DNA from: Phycisphaerales bacterium
GTDB lineage: Bacteria > Planctomycetota > Phycisphaerae > Phycisphaerales > UBA1924
Assembly: GCA_016741915.1 (NCBI GenBank)
Contig: JACVCS010000012.1
Location: forward strand, 1 to 62,229
Direction of reading: 5' to 3'
DNA length: 62,229 bases
The first letter of the stretch is position 1. Every line of letters begins with the position of its first letter. The translations under genes and the position numbers were made by a program. This document shows positions 50,628 to 59,884 of this stretch, in pieces. The notes under the pieces are model-generated. The model made no database searches. It was not told the DNA's origin and saw only the letters and a list, made by a program, of their open reading frames with translations.

Positions 50628-50757
50628 CATGAACCCTGATGATTCCGGGCTGAATACTTGCCCAAACCCCCAAAAAAGTCGCCTCGGACCGAGAAAAGTG
50701 CTCTTCTGAGGTGAATCGACTGGCAGATCACCCGTTCCGGTTTACCCTGTCTCTCAG

Positions 50758-50780
50758 GAGAACCCATCAGGTGGGTTCTC
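50758..50780 (+). promoter_or_regulatory. Leader hairpin upstream of the second PTPG-tail protein
   Basis: Perfect 9-bp inverted repeat GAGAACCCA-TCAGG-TGGGTTCTC ends 28 bp before ATG 50809. There is no T run, so it is more likely a 5' UTR stem or operator than a terminator. Confidence 0.55.
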
Positions 50781-50808
50781 ATAGCACACCGTTCGAGGAG
50801 AGAGAGAC

Positions 50809-51576
50809 ATGAAGCTTGCTGTTTGCGCGCTCGCGCTCGTCGCGGTCACCGGCTCTGCCGCCACCGCCCAGACCCTGTACTCCACCGGTTGGGAGGCCGC
50901 CCCGGCGTCCCCCGGATGGAACACCGGCAACATCGCCCCCCAGAACGGCTGGTTGAACTTCAACTCCGCCGCGGGGCACCAGGTTGTCAACAGCGGCACC
51001 AACGGCGTAACCGCCGCCACCGGTAACCGCATGCACGTCAGCCTCGCCTCCACGGGCGCCAACTTCGAACGCGACAGCTGGGTTGACCTCACGACCATCT
51101 GGGCCGGTCGCGCCGTCGGCAACAACACCGCCGTCGGTTCCATCGACATGTTCCTCGAAACCAACATGACCACCGTGGGCTTCCACGGCTTGAGCATCTT
51201 CAGCTCCACCGGTCAGATCGGCGGCATCTACGTCTCCGCCTCCACTGGCGCCATCATCCTCCTGGGCAACACCCAGGCCGTCGTCGGCACCATCACCCGC
51301 GGCACGTGGACGAACATCGGCATCGCCATCGACTTCGGCACCGGCAACCTCGCCGCCATCGTCAACGGCGCCACCGTCGGCTCCGTCGGCTTCAACAACG
51401 TCACCAACACCGACATCGCCGACATCGACCTGGCGAACATCAGCGGCGGCGCCGCCACCACCTCTTCTTCGCGCATGTTCACCGACAACTACCTCGTCCG
51501 CGCTATCCCCACCCCGGGCGCTCTCGCCCTGGTCGGCATGGGCGGCCTTCTCGCGGCCCGTCGCCGTCGCGCTTGA
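50809..51576 (+). CDS. Secreted protein with PTPG/ARRRRA C-terminal sorting tail (second)
   Basis: 255 aa with a GAGGAGAGAGAG ribosome site. Signal peptide at 1-21 (ends ATAQ). The body resembles a concanavalin/lectin-like beta sandwich (SWVDLTTIWAGRAVGNNTAV, WTNIGIAIDFGTGNLAAIVNG). The C-terminus AIPTPGALALVGMGGLLAAR then RRRA is the same sorting signal as the upstream gene. The two bodies are not obvious paralogues; they share only the secretion and sorting signals. Confidence 0.86.
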   Translation: MKLAVCALALVAVTGSAATAQTLYSTGWEAAPASPGWNTGNIAPQNGWLNFNSAAGHQVVNSGTNGVTAATGNRMHVSLASTGANFERDSWVDLTTIWAGRAVGNNTAVGSIDMFLETNMTTVGFHGLSIFSSTGQIGGIYVSASTGAIILLGNTQAVVGTITRGTWTNIGIAIDFGTGNLAAIVNGATVGSVGFNNVTNTDIADIDLANISGGAATTSSSRMFTDNYLVRAIPTPGALALVGMGGLLAARRRRA

Positions 51577-51634
51577 TCGTTCCGCTCGAACGCTCCGCGT
51601 TTGAGTTGATCAGGACCATTCTCGCATCAAACAC

Positions 51635-51663
51635 ACGAGCCCCGGTTCATCGCCGGGGCTCGT
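51635..51663 (+). terminator. Hairpin after the second PTPG-tail protein
   Basis: Perfect 11-bp stem ACGAGCCCCGG / CCGGGGCTCGT with a 7-nt loop. The T tract after it is weak (GGCGTTTTG). It also lies just beyond the stop of the opposite-strand FlgI-like gene, so it may serve both. Confidence 0.7.
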
Positions 51664-51687
51664 GGCGTTTTGTGTTGGCTGGATCAC

Positions 51688-53688
51688 TCACGGCTTCGCC
51701 GGCGCGTCCTTTTTCTCACCCTCAACCGGCGCACGCTCGATCGGCACCACCAGCGGGCCCTGATCGCCGCCCGACTCGGTGGTGGTCTTCGCACCGGGTC
51801 GCAGCACGATGACCTTCGACTTGGTCATGTCGCGCTTGCTTTCGCTCTCGGGGCGCTCGGTCAATGAGATCTCGTTCTCCGCCGAGGCGAGCGCCGCCAG
51901 CAGTCGGTTTTCTTCGGTGGTGAAGGCCGCGGTCACCGCGTTCTGCTTCTGCATCTGGTACAGCACGCCGACGATCTGCGAGTAGGTCAGCCCGAGCCCC
52001 ATCTCGTACCCGTCGGCCGAGGGCTTGGTAGCGAGGTACCGGACCAGTTCGATCACGCGGTCAGAAACCTCGGCCCGCGTCACGCTCCCTTGTCGCTCGC
52101 TGCGGAAGTACAGCCGAACGGGGCGTGAGGGGTCGAACTTCGTCGGCACAATCCCCGCGTTCGCGCTCGCTTGGTTCGCGTCCGTGGATTTCGGCGCGCC
52201 CTCGCTGACGAGCATGAAGCGCTCGTCCCACGCCGAGACGATCGAGGGCGTGCGGAGCTTCACGTCCTTGCCGAAGATCACGATCCTCGGCGAGCCCTGC
52301 TGGGTGATGTAGATCAGTTCGTCGCCGAAGGGGACGTTGTCGATCGAGAAGCGGTTGTCGATGTTGAGCCGACGGATGGCCGGGTCGTTTCGTTCGCTCA
52401 GCGCCTCGTACGCGGCGATGCGGGTTTCGAGGTTCGTGTTGCTGACCAGTTCGCGCAGGGCCGTGTCGATGGTGGGGTTGAAGCCTATTCGACCCAGCAG
52501 CACGATGGCCTCGGATCGGAATGCCTGCGCGTCGGTGCCCACGTCCTGCCCGGCCGCGACAGCCTTGAGCGCTGGCACCGCCCGCATGTCCCCGAGCATC
52601 GCGCCCGCACGCAGCGCCGCCATGCGCGGCAAAAGTTCCGCGCTGTCGTACAGCCCCTGCACGAACGGGATCGCCGGCTTGCCCACCGCCACCAGGGCCC
52701 ACGAAAGATCCTCCGCCATCGCGGGGGTGGCACGCAGTTCTTCCACGTAGCGCTTGGCGTATTCGTTCGCGAAAGCCGACTCGATCGGGACGAAGTTGAG
52801 CAGGCGCACAAAGTCCGCGCTGCGATCACGGAACTCTCGCGGGACGCGGATCACGATGCTCTGGTCGTTGCGTCCGCGGGCGCACTGCCCGTCGTCGTTC
52901 GGGCCGGCCGGGAAACGCGTGTTGATCGCCGCGACGAGGCTCGACGCCCGCGCGTGCGAAGGGTTGTCGAGCACGACCTCCATCGCCAGCGGATCGGTCA
53001 CGCGCCCGCCGCCGATGACCCGCCCCACGGTGCGCGTGATCCCGTCGTCCTCGATCCGCTTGCCGCCGGCGGATTCGGCGAACGGGTTGATGAAGACCGC
53101 GCCGCGGGCCTCGCCGATCTTGTGCGCCCGCATCGCGCCGAAGGGCGTGGCGTTGCCCAGGCGCATCTCGGTGGTCCACAGTTGCCCGCCTTCCAGGCTG
53201 GTCACGCTCGAGCCGGGGAGCGTCCGCACCCGCACGTCGAAGGACGAACCCAGGGGTGACCCGGGGCTGATGACGCCTTCGACAACAACAACGGCCACCG
53301 ACGGATCAGCCAGGACTTGCCGAGGGGTTTTGCCAGCCAGGGGCCCGGATTCCATGGGCCCGCCCTTGCCCACGCCGCCGCGGGCGAGCTCGCGCTCCAT
53401 GGTGGATTGAATCTGCACGGGCAGAGGCCCGCCGCCGGTGCCGTTGAGCCCGACGACGAGCCCGAAGCCGGAGACGAGAATCTGCTCGGTGCCGCGGATG
53501 GTGGCTTGCGAGCCGAGGGTCTGACGGAAGACCGTCGGCGTATCGCGAACCACCGTGGGGGCCTCGCGTGCGCGGAGCTTGGGCTCCGGAGTGGAATCGC
53601 ACCCGCCGGCGAGCGCGATGCCCAAAAACAAGCCTGAACAGGCGAGAATGACCTTCACGTTCCCCGTGGTGGACGGTTGAACACTCAT
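51688..53688 (-). CDS. FlgI (P-ring)-domain lipoprotein with HEAT-like region
   Basis: 666 aa from ATG 53688. The N-terminus has a lipoprotein signal with C30 in ALAGGC. Residues about 60-390 resemble the flagellar P-ring protein FlgI: GTEQILVSGFGLVVGLNGTGG, the ARASSLVAAINTRF and IVIRVPREF segments. Then comes an alpha-repeat region (ALVAVGKPAIPFVQGLYDSA, MAALRAGAMLGD, AAYEALSERND) resembling HEAT repeats, and a beta/low-complexity C-terminus. No other flagellar gene is present. Probably an envelope protein that reuses the FlgI fold; function unknown. Confidence 0.8.
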   Translation of the reverse strand: MSVQPSTTGNVKVILACSGLFLGIALAGGCDSTPEPKLRAREAPTVVRDTPTVFRQTLGSQATIRGTEQILVSGFGLVVGLNGTGGGPLPVQIQSTMERELARGGVGKGGPMESGPLAGKTPRQVLADPSVAVVVVEGVISPGSPLGSSFDVRVRTLPGSSVTSLEGGQLWTTEMRLGNATPFGAMRAHKIGEARGAVFINPFAESAGGKRIEDDGITRTVGRVIGGGRVTDPLAMEVVLDNPSHARASSLVAAINTRFPAGPNDDGQCARGRNDQSIVIRVPREFRDRSADFVRLLNFVPIESAFANEYAKRYVEELRATPAMAEDLSWALVAVGKPAIPFVQGLYDSAELLPRMAALRAGAMLGDMRAVPALKAVAAGQDVGTDAQAFRSEAIVLLGRIGFNPTIDTALRELVSNTNLETRIAAYEALSERNDPAIRRLNIDNRFSIDNVPFGDELIYITQQGSPRIVIFGKDVKLRTPSIVSAWDERFMLVSEGAPKSTDANQASANAGIVPTKFDPSRPVRLYFRSERQGSVTRAEVSDRVIELVRYLATKPSADGYEMGLGLTYSQIVGVLYQMQKQNAVTAAFTTEENRLLAALASAENEISLTERPESESKRDMTKSKVIVLRPGAKTTTESGGDQGPLVVPIERAPVEGEKKDAPAKP

Positions 53689-54314
53689 CACTCGGCATCT
53701 CCAGAACGAACCACGAGCCACACCCGCACCTGATGATTCGCCGCCGCCGGCGCTCGCGAATGCTGACACTACCCGCGGCGGGGAACGAACGCAAGCCCTT
53801 GCCAGCACAAGACTTGCGGCGAGCCAGGCGGCCGACCGACACGATCTTGGTCGATCGAACTGATCGCGGCGGGGAAGGGGGCGATGCGGGCGAGCGCGAA
53901 GTGCTGCGACTTTCGGGGAACCCCTCAAATGTGAGACGGTCAAAAAGCGACGTGTTCTGGCTGGTTTCCCGCTGTCGAAGCGTGAGTTGTGGTGACTCCG
54001 GGAGCGTTGACGGTGGGTCGGAAATGGTTTTCCACAACGGATTTTGAAAGGTCGAAGACGCGATTTTTGCCGGTTGGTGCTGATTTTGTAAAGTCAAAAA
54101 GTCGGCCTTTGAGGCTCAAAATCGCGCATCCGACAGGATTCACACCGGTGATCTACATGGTTTTGTGGTTGAAGGCTCTTGCAAGCCCCATCTGTAGTGG
54201 TACCCTTGCTCCCGCGCCGAATGTTCTTGGCGTGTTCTTCAAGTCTTGTTACTGCTGATTACTGGTGTTTGTTGTCCTATCGTCGTCCGTACGGCGATTG
54301 CTGGGGTTCCGCGC
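53689..54314. other. 626-bp gene-free region upstream of dcd
   Basis: Carries divergent leaders for the FlgI-like gene and dcd. The stretch 53930-54120 is more AT-rich, with GTCAAAAAG repeated at 53938-53946 and 54092-54100 and other poly-A/poly-T patches. I saw no B12 riboswitch box and no gene with family support. Confidence 0.4.
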
Positions 54315-54887
54315 ATGTCGATCTTGAGTGATGCCCAGATTCGGAAGCTGATTGATATCAAGCCGTTTGAGACGGCCGGGAAGCGTCCTGGGCGGATCAG
54401 CTACGGCGTGTCGTCATATGGGTACGACATCCGGGTGGGGACGAAGTTCAAGATTTTCACGCCGACACCGCGGTCGGGCGGGGTGACGATCGTGGACCCG
54501 AAGTCGTTCAGCGAGGATTTGTTTGTTGAGATCGACACGCAGGCGACGGGGAAGGACCACGTGATCATCCCGCCGAACAGCTTTGCGCTGTGCGAGACGG
54601 TGGAGTACATCGCGGTGCCGCGGGACGTGCTGGCGATCTGCGTGGGCAAGAGCACGTACGCGCGGTGCGGGCTGGTGTTGAACGTGACGCCGTTGGAGCC
54701 GGAATGGCGTGGGAAGGTGACGCTGGAGATCAGCAACACCACGCCGCTGCCGGCGAAGGTGTACGCGAACGAGGGGATCGGTCAGTTGCTGTTCTTCAAG
54801 GCGGATGTGGTGTGCGAGGTTTCGTACGCGGACAAGGCGGGGAAGTATCAGGATCAGACGGGGTTGACGTTGCCGAAAGTTGACTAA
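54315..54887 (+). CDS. dcd: dCTP deaminase
   Basis: 190 aa from ATG 54315. Converts dCTP to dUTP in pyrimidine deoxynucleotide synthesis. [14 protein letters not shown], then [21 protein letters not shown] and the C-terminal [10 protein letters not shown] are the family signatures. The reaction links with the ribonucleotide reductase encoded two genes downstream. A 23-residue longer frame starts at 54246 with no support. Confidence 0.96.
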   Translation: MSILSDAQIRKLIDIKPFETAGKRPGRISYGVSSYGYDIRVGTKFKIFTPTPRSGGVTIVDPKSFSEDLFVEIDTQATGKDHVIIPPNSFALCETVEYIAVPRDVLAICVGKSTYARCGLVLNVTPLEPEWRGKVTLEISNTTPLPAKVYANEGIGQLLFFKADVVCEVSYADKAGKYQDQTGLTLPKVD

Positions 54888-54912
54888 ATCAGGACGATTT
54901 AGGAGTATGCTC

Positions 54913-56202
54913 ATGGGACGACGAAGAATAAACACGGAAATTTCTACCGAGGGGTTGGGGCATCTAGTTCGCGCTTATGCTGCGATTACAACTTATCTAC
55001 CTCAGTATGTAGAGTTGGAGCAGCAGATAGTCGCAATGTACAATACGGCCGCCAAGAAACCCGTTACATACAGCGACATTTCGCGCATTCTGCGAACATC
55101 GCCATCAGCGAAAGAAAACGTAGCAAGACGGGTCGCTTGGACCTCCCAGCACATATTTGGCCTGCAAGCAAAGTGTGTCAACTACCCGATCGTACAGCAT
55201 GCGGATGAACCCAAACTTGATGGTTCAGTATTTAGATCCTATCGGAGTCCAGTGGTCGACCAAGTTTCAAAGAGTTTGGGTATTGATGCTAAAGCAGTCA
55301 AATACCACACTCTTGTCCCGAAAATAGAACAAACGCATTACGCTAACCGAATCGATTCGGTCTTGATCGATGCGGCGCAAGAAACCGTGTATTGCGTCAA
55401 GGGGTGCCTCGCATCTCAGGTAGAGGCTAATCGGCGGCGAGAACCTCTTTCTGGCGGTGCGTGTCCTCTGCTGTTTGCTTCTGACCGTCCACTGGAAAAC
55501 GTTCATGTGCCCACACAGCATTTGCGAGGGCTGTTGCTAGCGATGTGGTCTCTGAACTGTGCCTTCCCGAACATGACCGTGAAAGGCTTGTTTATTGTGG
55601 TTGACGATCCTGAAGCAGGATGGGAGTTTCAGGCTCACGCACTGACATACAGCGAACTTGATTTGAGTGTTCTTAAGGGAAGAACAACCGACATTTCCGC
55701 CACTCAGTTGCTAGCGTCTAGCACAACCCTAAAAAAGAACGGTATCGATATCCAGAGTTTTGAGCGAGTCGCGAATATTCCGGTCAAAGACCCGCTTAGT
55801 GCTTTGCCGATGGATCGCGCTACTCGGTCGCACATGATTCTAAACGCTATGTGGGTCCGACAAGCTAGTTCGGACAAGCTCTCAACGTCTTCGATGACGT
55901 CACTCGGACAGGCCGTAGAACAGCGACACATGATCTCCTATCCGGCCGATTTGCTTCGCCACGATATTGAAGATTGCCTGGAGCAGCGAGGACTTGTTGA
56001 GCGTCCGTTCGGTGGTGTTAATGCGAAGCGATATGCACTGACACCTGAGGGCATTGCTCATATTCTGCTTTTGAGAAGGCAGTTTGCGAGGGATCAAATC
56101 CCACTGACACATATCGATGCGGACGCACACATTCTTGCCCCAGTGCGCAAGCAAGCTGCGTTATGGGCTCGGCATCATGATGGAATTAATGTAACTGACT
56201 GA
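54913..56202 (+). CDS. Unknown protein in the dcd-nrdJ cluster, atypical composition
   Basis: 429 aa. ATG 54913 has AGGAG 7 bp upstream; ATG 54880 and 54907 are alternatives. No family recognised. An N-terminal segment (PVTYSDISRILRTSPSAKENVARR) and a C-terminal one (DIEDCLEQRGLVERPFGGVNAKRYALTPEGIAHIL) look like winged-helix DNA-binding parts. The middle has IDSVLIDAAQETVYCVKG, which recalls nuclease-fold strands, but the Glu of an ExK site is missing. GC content is clearly below its neighbours, while flanking dcd and nrdJ are GC-rich. It starts 25 bp after dcd and ends 37 bp before nrdJ, so it is probably cotranscribed. Likely acquired by transfer. Confidence 0.8.
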   Translation: MGRRRINTEISTEGLGHLVRAYAAITTYLPQYVELEQQIVAMYNTAAKKPVTYSDISRILRTSPSAKENVARRVAWTSQHIFGLQAKCVNYPIVQHADEPKLDGSVFRSYRSPVVDQVSKSLGIDAKAVKYHTLVPKIEQTHYANRIDSVLIDAAQETVYCVKGCLASQVEANRRREPLSGGACPLLFASDRPLENVHVPTQHLRGLLLAMWSLNCAFPNMTVKGLFIVVDDPEAGWEFQAHALTYSELDLSVLKGRTTDISATQLLASSTTLKKNGIDIQSFERVANIPVKDPLSALPMDRATRSHMILNAMWVRQASSDKLSTSSMTSLGQAVEQRHMISYPADLLRHDIEDCLEQRGLVERPFGGVNAKRYALTPEGIAHILLLRRQFARDQIPLTHIDADAHILAPVRKQAALWARHHDGINVTD

Positions 56203-56239
56203 TGATTTTGTCTGTGACTTATTTATTTGAGGTTGGCGA

Positions 56240-59200
56240 ATGAAAATCACCCGCAAGTTCACCGTCTCCGGCAAGGACCCTTTCGCATCCGTTTCATGGG
56301 TCAAGCGTTCGTCGAAGATCACCAACCCGGACGGGTCGGTGGTTTTTCAGATGGACGACGCTGAGGTGCCCTCGACGTGGAGTCAGCTCGCCACGGACAT
56401 CATGGTGAGTAAGTACTTCCGCAAGGCGGGGGTGCCGCAGGTCAAGGCTGGGCAGGATTGTCTGACCGGCGTGAAGGAGCTGGATGCGTCGGGCAAGGCG
56501 GTGCTCGGGCCTGAGAAGTCGGCGAAGCAGGTGATTCATCGCCTGGCTGGGTGCTGGCGGTACTGGGGCGAGACGCACGGGTACTTTGACACGGCCGAGG
56601 ACGCGCAGACGTTCTATGACGAGCTGGCGTACATGATGACGCACCAGATCTCGGCGCCGAACTCACCTCAGTGGTTCAACACGGGGCTGAACTGGGCGTA
56701 CGGGATCAGCGGGCCGGCGCAGGGGCACTACATCGTTGAGCCCAAGACGGGCGAGGTGATGCTGGCGCCGGACGCGTACAGCCATCCGCAGCCGCACGCG
56801 TGCTTTATTCAGAGCGTCGACGACGACCTGGTGAACCCGGGCGGGATCATGGATCTGTGGACGCGCGAGGCGCGTCTGTTCAAGTACGGCAGCGGCACGG
56901 GGACGAACTTCTCACGCCTGCGTGCGGAGAACGAACGCCTCGGCGGCGGCGGCAAAAGCAGCGGGCTGATGAGCTGGCTGCGGATCGGTGATCGCGCCGC
57001 GGGGGCGATCAAGAGCGGCGGCACCACACGCCGGGCGGCGAAGATGGTCTGCCTGGATATGGACCACCCGGATATCGAGCAGTTCATCTGGTGGAAGGTG
57101 CGCGAGGAGATCAAGGTCGCGGCTCTGGTGGAAGGGATGAAGAAGCTCCCCGCGGATCAGCAGGACCTGGCGAAGAAGCTCGACCTGAAGCTCGATTACG
57201 ACTTCAACGGCGAGGCCTACGGCACCGTCAGCGGGCAGAACAGCAACAACTCGGTGCGCATCAGCGACGAGTTCTTCGAGACCCTCGACGCCGGCGGCGA
57301 GTGGAAGACGTACTACCGCACCAACGGCAAGGTGGCGAAGACGATTCCCGCGTCGAAGCTGTGGGAAGATCTGTCGGTGGCGGCGTGGCGGTGCGCCGAC
57401 CCGGGCGTGCAGTACGACACGACGATCAACGCGTGGCACACCTGCCCCAGCGCCGGGCGGATCAACGCCAGCAACCCGTGCAGCGAGTACATGTTCCTGG
57501 ACAACACGGCGTGCAATCTCGCCTCGATCAACCTGATCAAGCTCTACGACGTGAAGACGCGCGAGTTTGATGTCAAGGCCTACGAGCACGCGATCGACCT
57601 GTGGACGATCGTGCTGGAGATCAGCGTGCTGATGGCCGCGTTCCCGAGCGAGGAGATCGCGCGGCTGAGCTACCGCTATCGCACGCTTGGGCTCGGGTAC
57701 GCGAACCTGGGCAGCGTTTTGATGCAGGCGGGGATCGCGTATGACAGCGAGGAGGCCCGCGCGGTTGCGGGGTGCTTCAGCGCGGTGCTGACGGGCCGTT
57801 CGTACGCGATGAGCGCGAAGCTCGCCAAGCAGCTCGGGGCCTTCCCGGGCTATGAGGCGGACCGCGAGAACATGCTGCGGGTGATCCGCAACCACCGGCG
57901 CGCGGCGCACGGCGTGAAGCGCACCAGCACCGAGTGGGAATCGCTTAGCGAGCACACGCGCCCGGTGCCGATCGATCACGCGGTGATCAACTCGGGCAAG
58001 GTGCTGCTGGCGAACGCGAAGGAACTGCTGGAACGCAGCGTCGAGACGTGGGACGAGGCGCTCGAGCTGGGCATCCAGCACGGCTACCGCAACGCGCAGG
58101 TCACCGTCATCGCCCCCACGGGGACCATCGGCCTCTTGATGGACTGCGACACCACGGGTGTCGAGCCCGACTTTGCGCTGGTGAAGTTCAAGAAACTCGC
58201 CGGCGGCGGGTACTTCAAGATCGCCAACGCCAGCGTGCGCCCGGCGCTCGAAGCGCTTGGCTACAGCGACAAGCAGATCAAGGAGATGATGGCGTACCTG
58301 CTCGGCACGCTGCACACCGAGGTGGCGATGCCCGCGAATGCGAACGTGGCGGCGGGCACGACGTTCAAGGACTGGCTCATCAGCAAGGGCCTGACCGCGG
58401 CGGAGGTCAAGAAGATCGACGACGCACTGCCGGGGACCTTTGAACTGCCCTTTGCCTTCGGTGCGTGGAGCATCGGCGACGAGGCGCTGACGCGGATGGG
58501 CGTCGACCCCGCGGCGGCGAAGGCGGACTTCTCGTTCAACCTGCTGAAGCACCTGGGCCTGAGCAAGTCGGTCATCGATCAGCTCAACGACGTAATCTGC
58601 GGGCGGCAGACCATCGAGGGTGCGCCGCACCTGAAGCCCGAGCACCTGTCGGTCTTCGATTGCGCCAACAAGTGCGGCAAGTACGGTAAGCGGTACATCG
58701 CCGCGGAGGGTCACATCCGCATGATGGCGGCGGTGCAGCCGTTCATCTCGGGCGCGATCAGCAAGACGATCAACCTGCCCAACGAAGCGACGGTGGACGA
58801 CGTGAAGGCGGCGTACCGGATGTCGTGGGAGCTTGGGTTGAAGGCGAACGCGTTGTACCGCGACGGGTGCAAGCTGAGCCAGCCGCTGAGCACGTCGAGC
58901 GAGAGCAAGGACGATAAGAAGGACGACGCCTCAGTGGGAAAGCTCGCCGAGGTGAAGCCGGTGGGGACGGGTGTTGCCGGGGGGGTGGGGGGTGCGGCGG
59001 CGAATGGTGCGACCTCGACCGCGAAGGCGGAGAGTGAGCTGGCGATCGAAGCGGCGCACGCGGGGGTTGACCTTGCTGCGGCGTCTGAGCATCGCGCGAT
59101 CCAGGTTGTTGAGCGGCCCATGCGGCGGCGCTTGCCCGATACGCGGGCGAGCATCACGCACAAGTTCAACATCGCCGGTCACGAGGGGTATCTGACGGTC

Positions 59201-59884
59201 GGGCTGTATGAGGACGGGCAGCCGGGCGAGCTGTTCATCACGATGGCGAAGGAAGGTTCGACCATCGGCGGGCTGATGGATTCCATCGGCACGGCGACGA
59301 GCGTGAGCCTGCAGTACGGCGTGCCGCTGGAGAGCCTGGTGACGAAGTTCACGCACCAGCGGTTTGAGCCGGCGGGCATGACGACGAATCGTGAGATTCC
59401 GTTCGCCAAGAGCCTGGTGGACTACATCTTCCGCTGGATGGGGATCCAGTTCATCCCGGGGTATCGCGAGGCGAACACGCCGGACCGCACTGGCGGCGGT
59501 TCCGGGGGCGAGCCTGCGACGAGCGCCACGCCGGCGCCGATGCCGGTGATGCGTCGCTCGATGATGGAGCCTTCGGCGGGTCGGATGAGCTTCGAGAGCA
59601 CGCGTGAAACAGGTGGCGGCGAGGCCGTCAGCGAGCAGACGCAGGTGAGCAGCTCGTCGCACGATCATCACCAGCACATGCATGTGGAGCGGACGGTGAC
59701 GACCACGAAGGTGGACGTGGACTTGAGCGGGAGTGTTGTGGGCGGCAAGCCGGTGAACGTGATGGCGATGGCGATGAAGGCCGCGGGCGACGGCCCACCC
59801 TGCACGGTGTGCGGGACGATCACGGTGCGCAACGGCACGTGCTACAAGTGCGTGAACTGCGGGAACTCGCTTGGGTGCTCTTGA
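56240..59884 (+). CDS. nrdJ: Vitamin B12-dependent (class II) ribonucleotide reductase
   Basis: 1214 aa. Makes deoxyribonucleotides with adenosylcobalamin. GTGTNFSRLRAENE, NPCSEYMFLDNTACNLASINL and APTGTIGLLMDCDTTGVEPDF are the RNR core motifs. The C-terminal TSCPD domain runs from about 965 (RASITHKFNIAGHEGYLTVG to VSLQYGVPLESLVTKFTHQR). A Cys-rich zinc-ribbon end, CTVCGTITVRNGTCYKCVNC, closes the protein. An Ala/Gly-rich insert lies between core and TSCPD (about 885-945). Works with dcd upstream. No cobalamin riboswitch is visible in the short gap before it. Confidence 0.97.
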   Translation: MKITRKFTVSGKDPFASVSWVKRSSKITNPDGSVVFQMDDAEVPSTWSQLATDIMVSKYFRKAGVPQVKAGQDCLTGVKELDASGKAVLGPEKSAKQVIHRLAGCWRYWGETHGYFDTAEDAQTFYDELAYMMTHQISAPNSPQWFNTGLNWAYGISGPAQGHYIVEPKTGEVMLAPDAYSHPQPHACFIQSVDDDLVNPGGIMDLWTREARLFKYGSGTGTNFSRLRAENERLGGGGKSSGLMSWLRIGDRAAGAIKSGGTTRRAAKMVCLDMDHPDIEQFIWWKVREEIKVAALVEGMKKLPADQQDLAKKLDLKLDYDFNGEAYGTVSGQNSNNSVRISDEFFETLDAGGEWKTYYRTNGKVAKTIPASKLWEDLSVAAWRCADPGVQYDTTINAWHTCPSAGRINASNPCSEYMFLDNTACNLASINLIKLYDVKTREFDVKAYEHAIDLWTIVLEISVLMAAFPSEEIARLSYRYRTLGLGYANLGSVLMQAGIAYDSEEARAVAGCFSAVLTGRSYAMSAKLAKQLGAFPGYEADRENMLRVIRNHRRAAHGVKRTSTEWESLSEHTRPVPIDHAVINSGKVLLANAKELLERSVETWDEALELGIQHGYRNAQVTVIAPTGTIGLLMDCDTTGVEPDFALVKFKKLAGGGYFKIANASVRPALEALGYSDKQIKEMMAYLLGTLHTEVAMPANANVAAGTTFKDWLISKGLTAAEVKKIDDALPGTFELPFAFGAWSIGDEALTRMGVDPAAAKADFSFNLLKHLGLSKSVIDQLNDVICGRQTIEGAPHLKPEHLSVFDCANKCGKYGKRYIAAEGHIRMMAAVQPFISGAISKTINLPNEATVDDVKAAYRMSWELGLKANALYRDGCKLSQPLSTSSESKDDKKDDASVGKLAEVKPVGTGVAGGVGGAAANGATSTAKAESELAIEAAHAGVDLAAASEHRAIQVVERPMRRRLPDTRASITHKFNIAGHEGYLTVGLYEDGQPGELFITMAKEGSTIGGLMDSIGTATSVSLQYGVPLESLVTKFTHQRFEPAGMTTNREIPFAKSLVDYIFRWMGIQFIPGYREANTPDRTGGGSGGEPATSATPAPMPVMRRSMMEPSAGRMSFESTRETGGGEAVSEQTQVSSSSHDHHQHMHVERTVTTTKVDVDLSGSVVGGKPVNVMAMAMKAAGDGPPCTVCGTITVRNGTCYKCVNCGNSLGCS

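Noticed and set aside
53689-54314. Cobalamin riboswitch for the dcd-nrdJ cluster
   Set aside because: I looked for the B12 box and its stems and did not see them. A covariance search would settle it.
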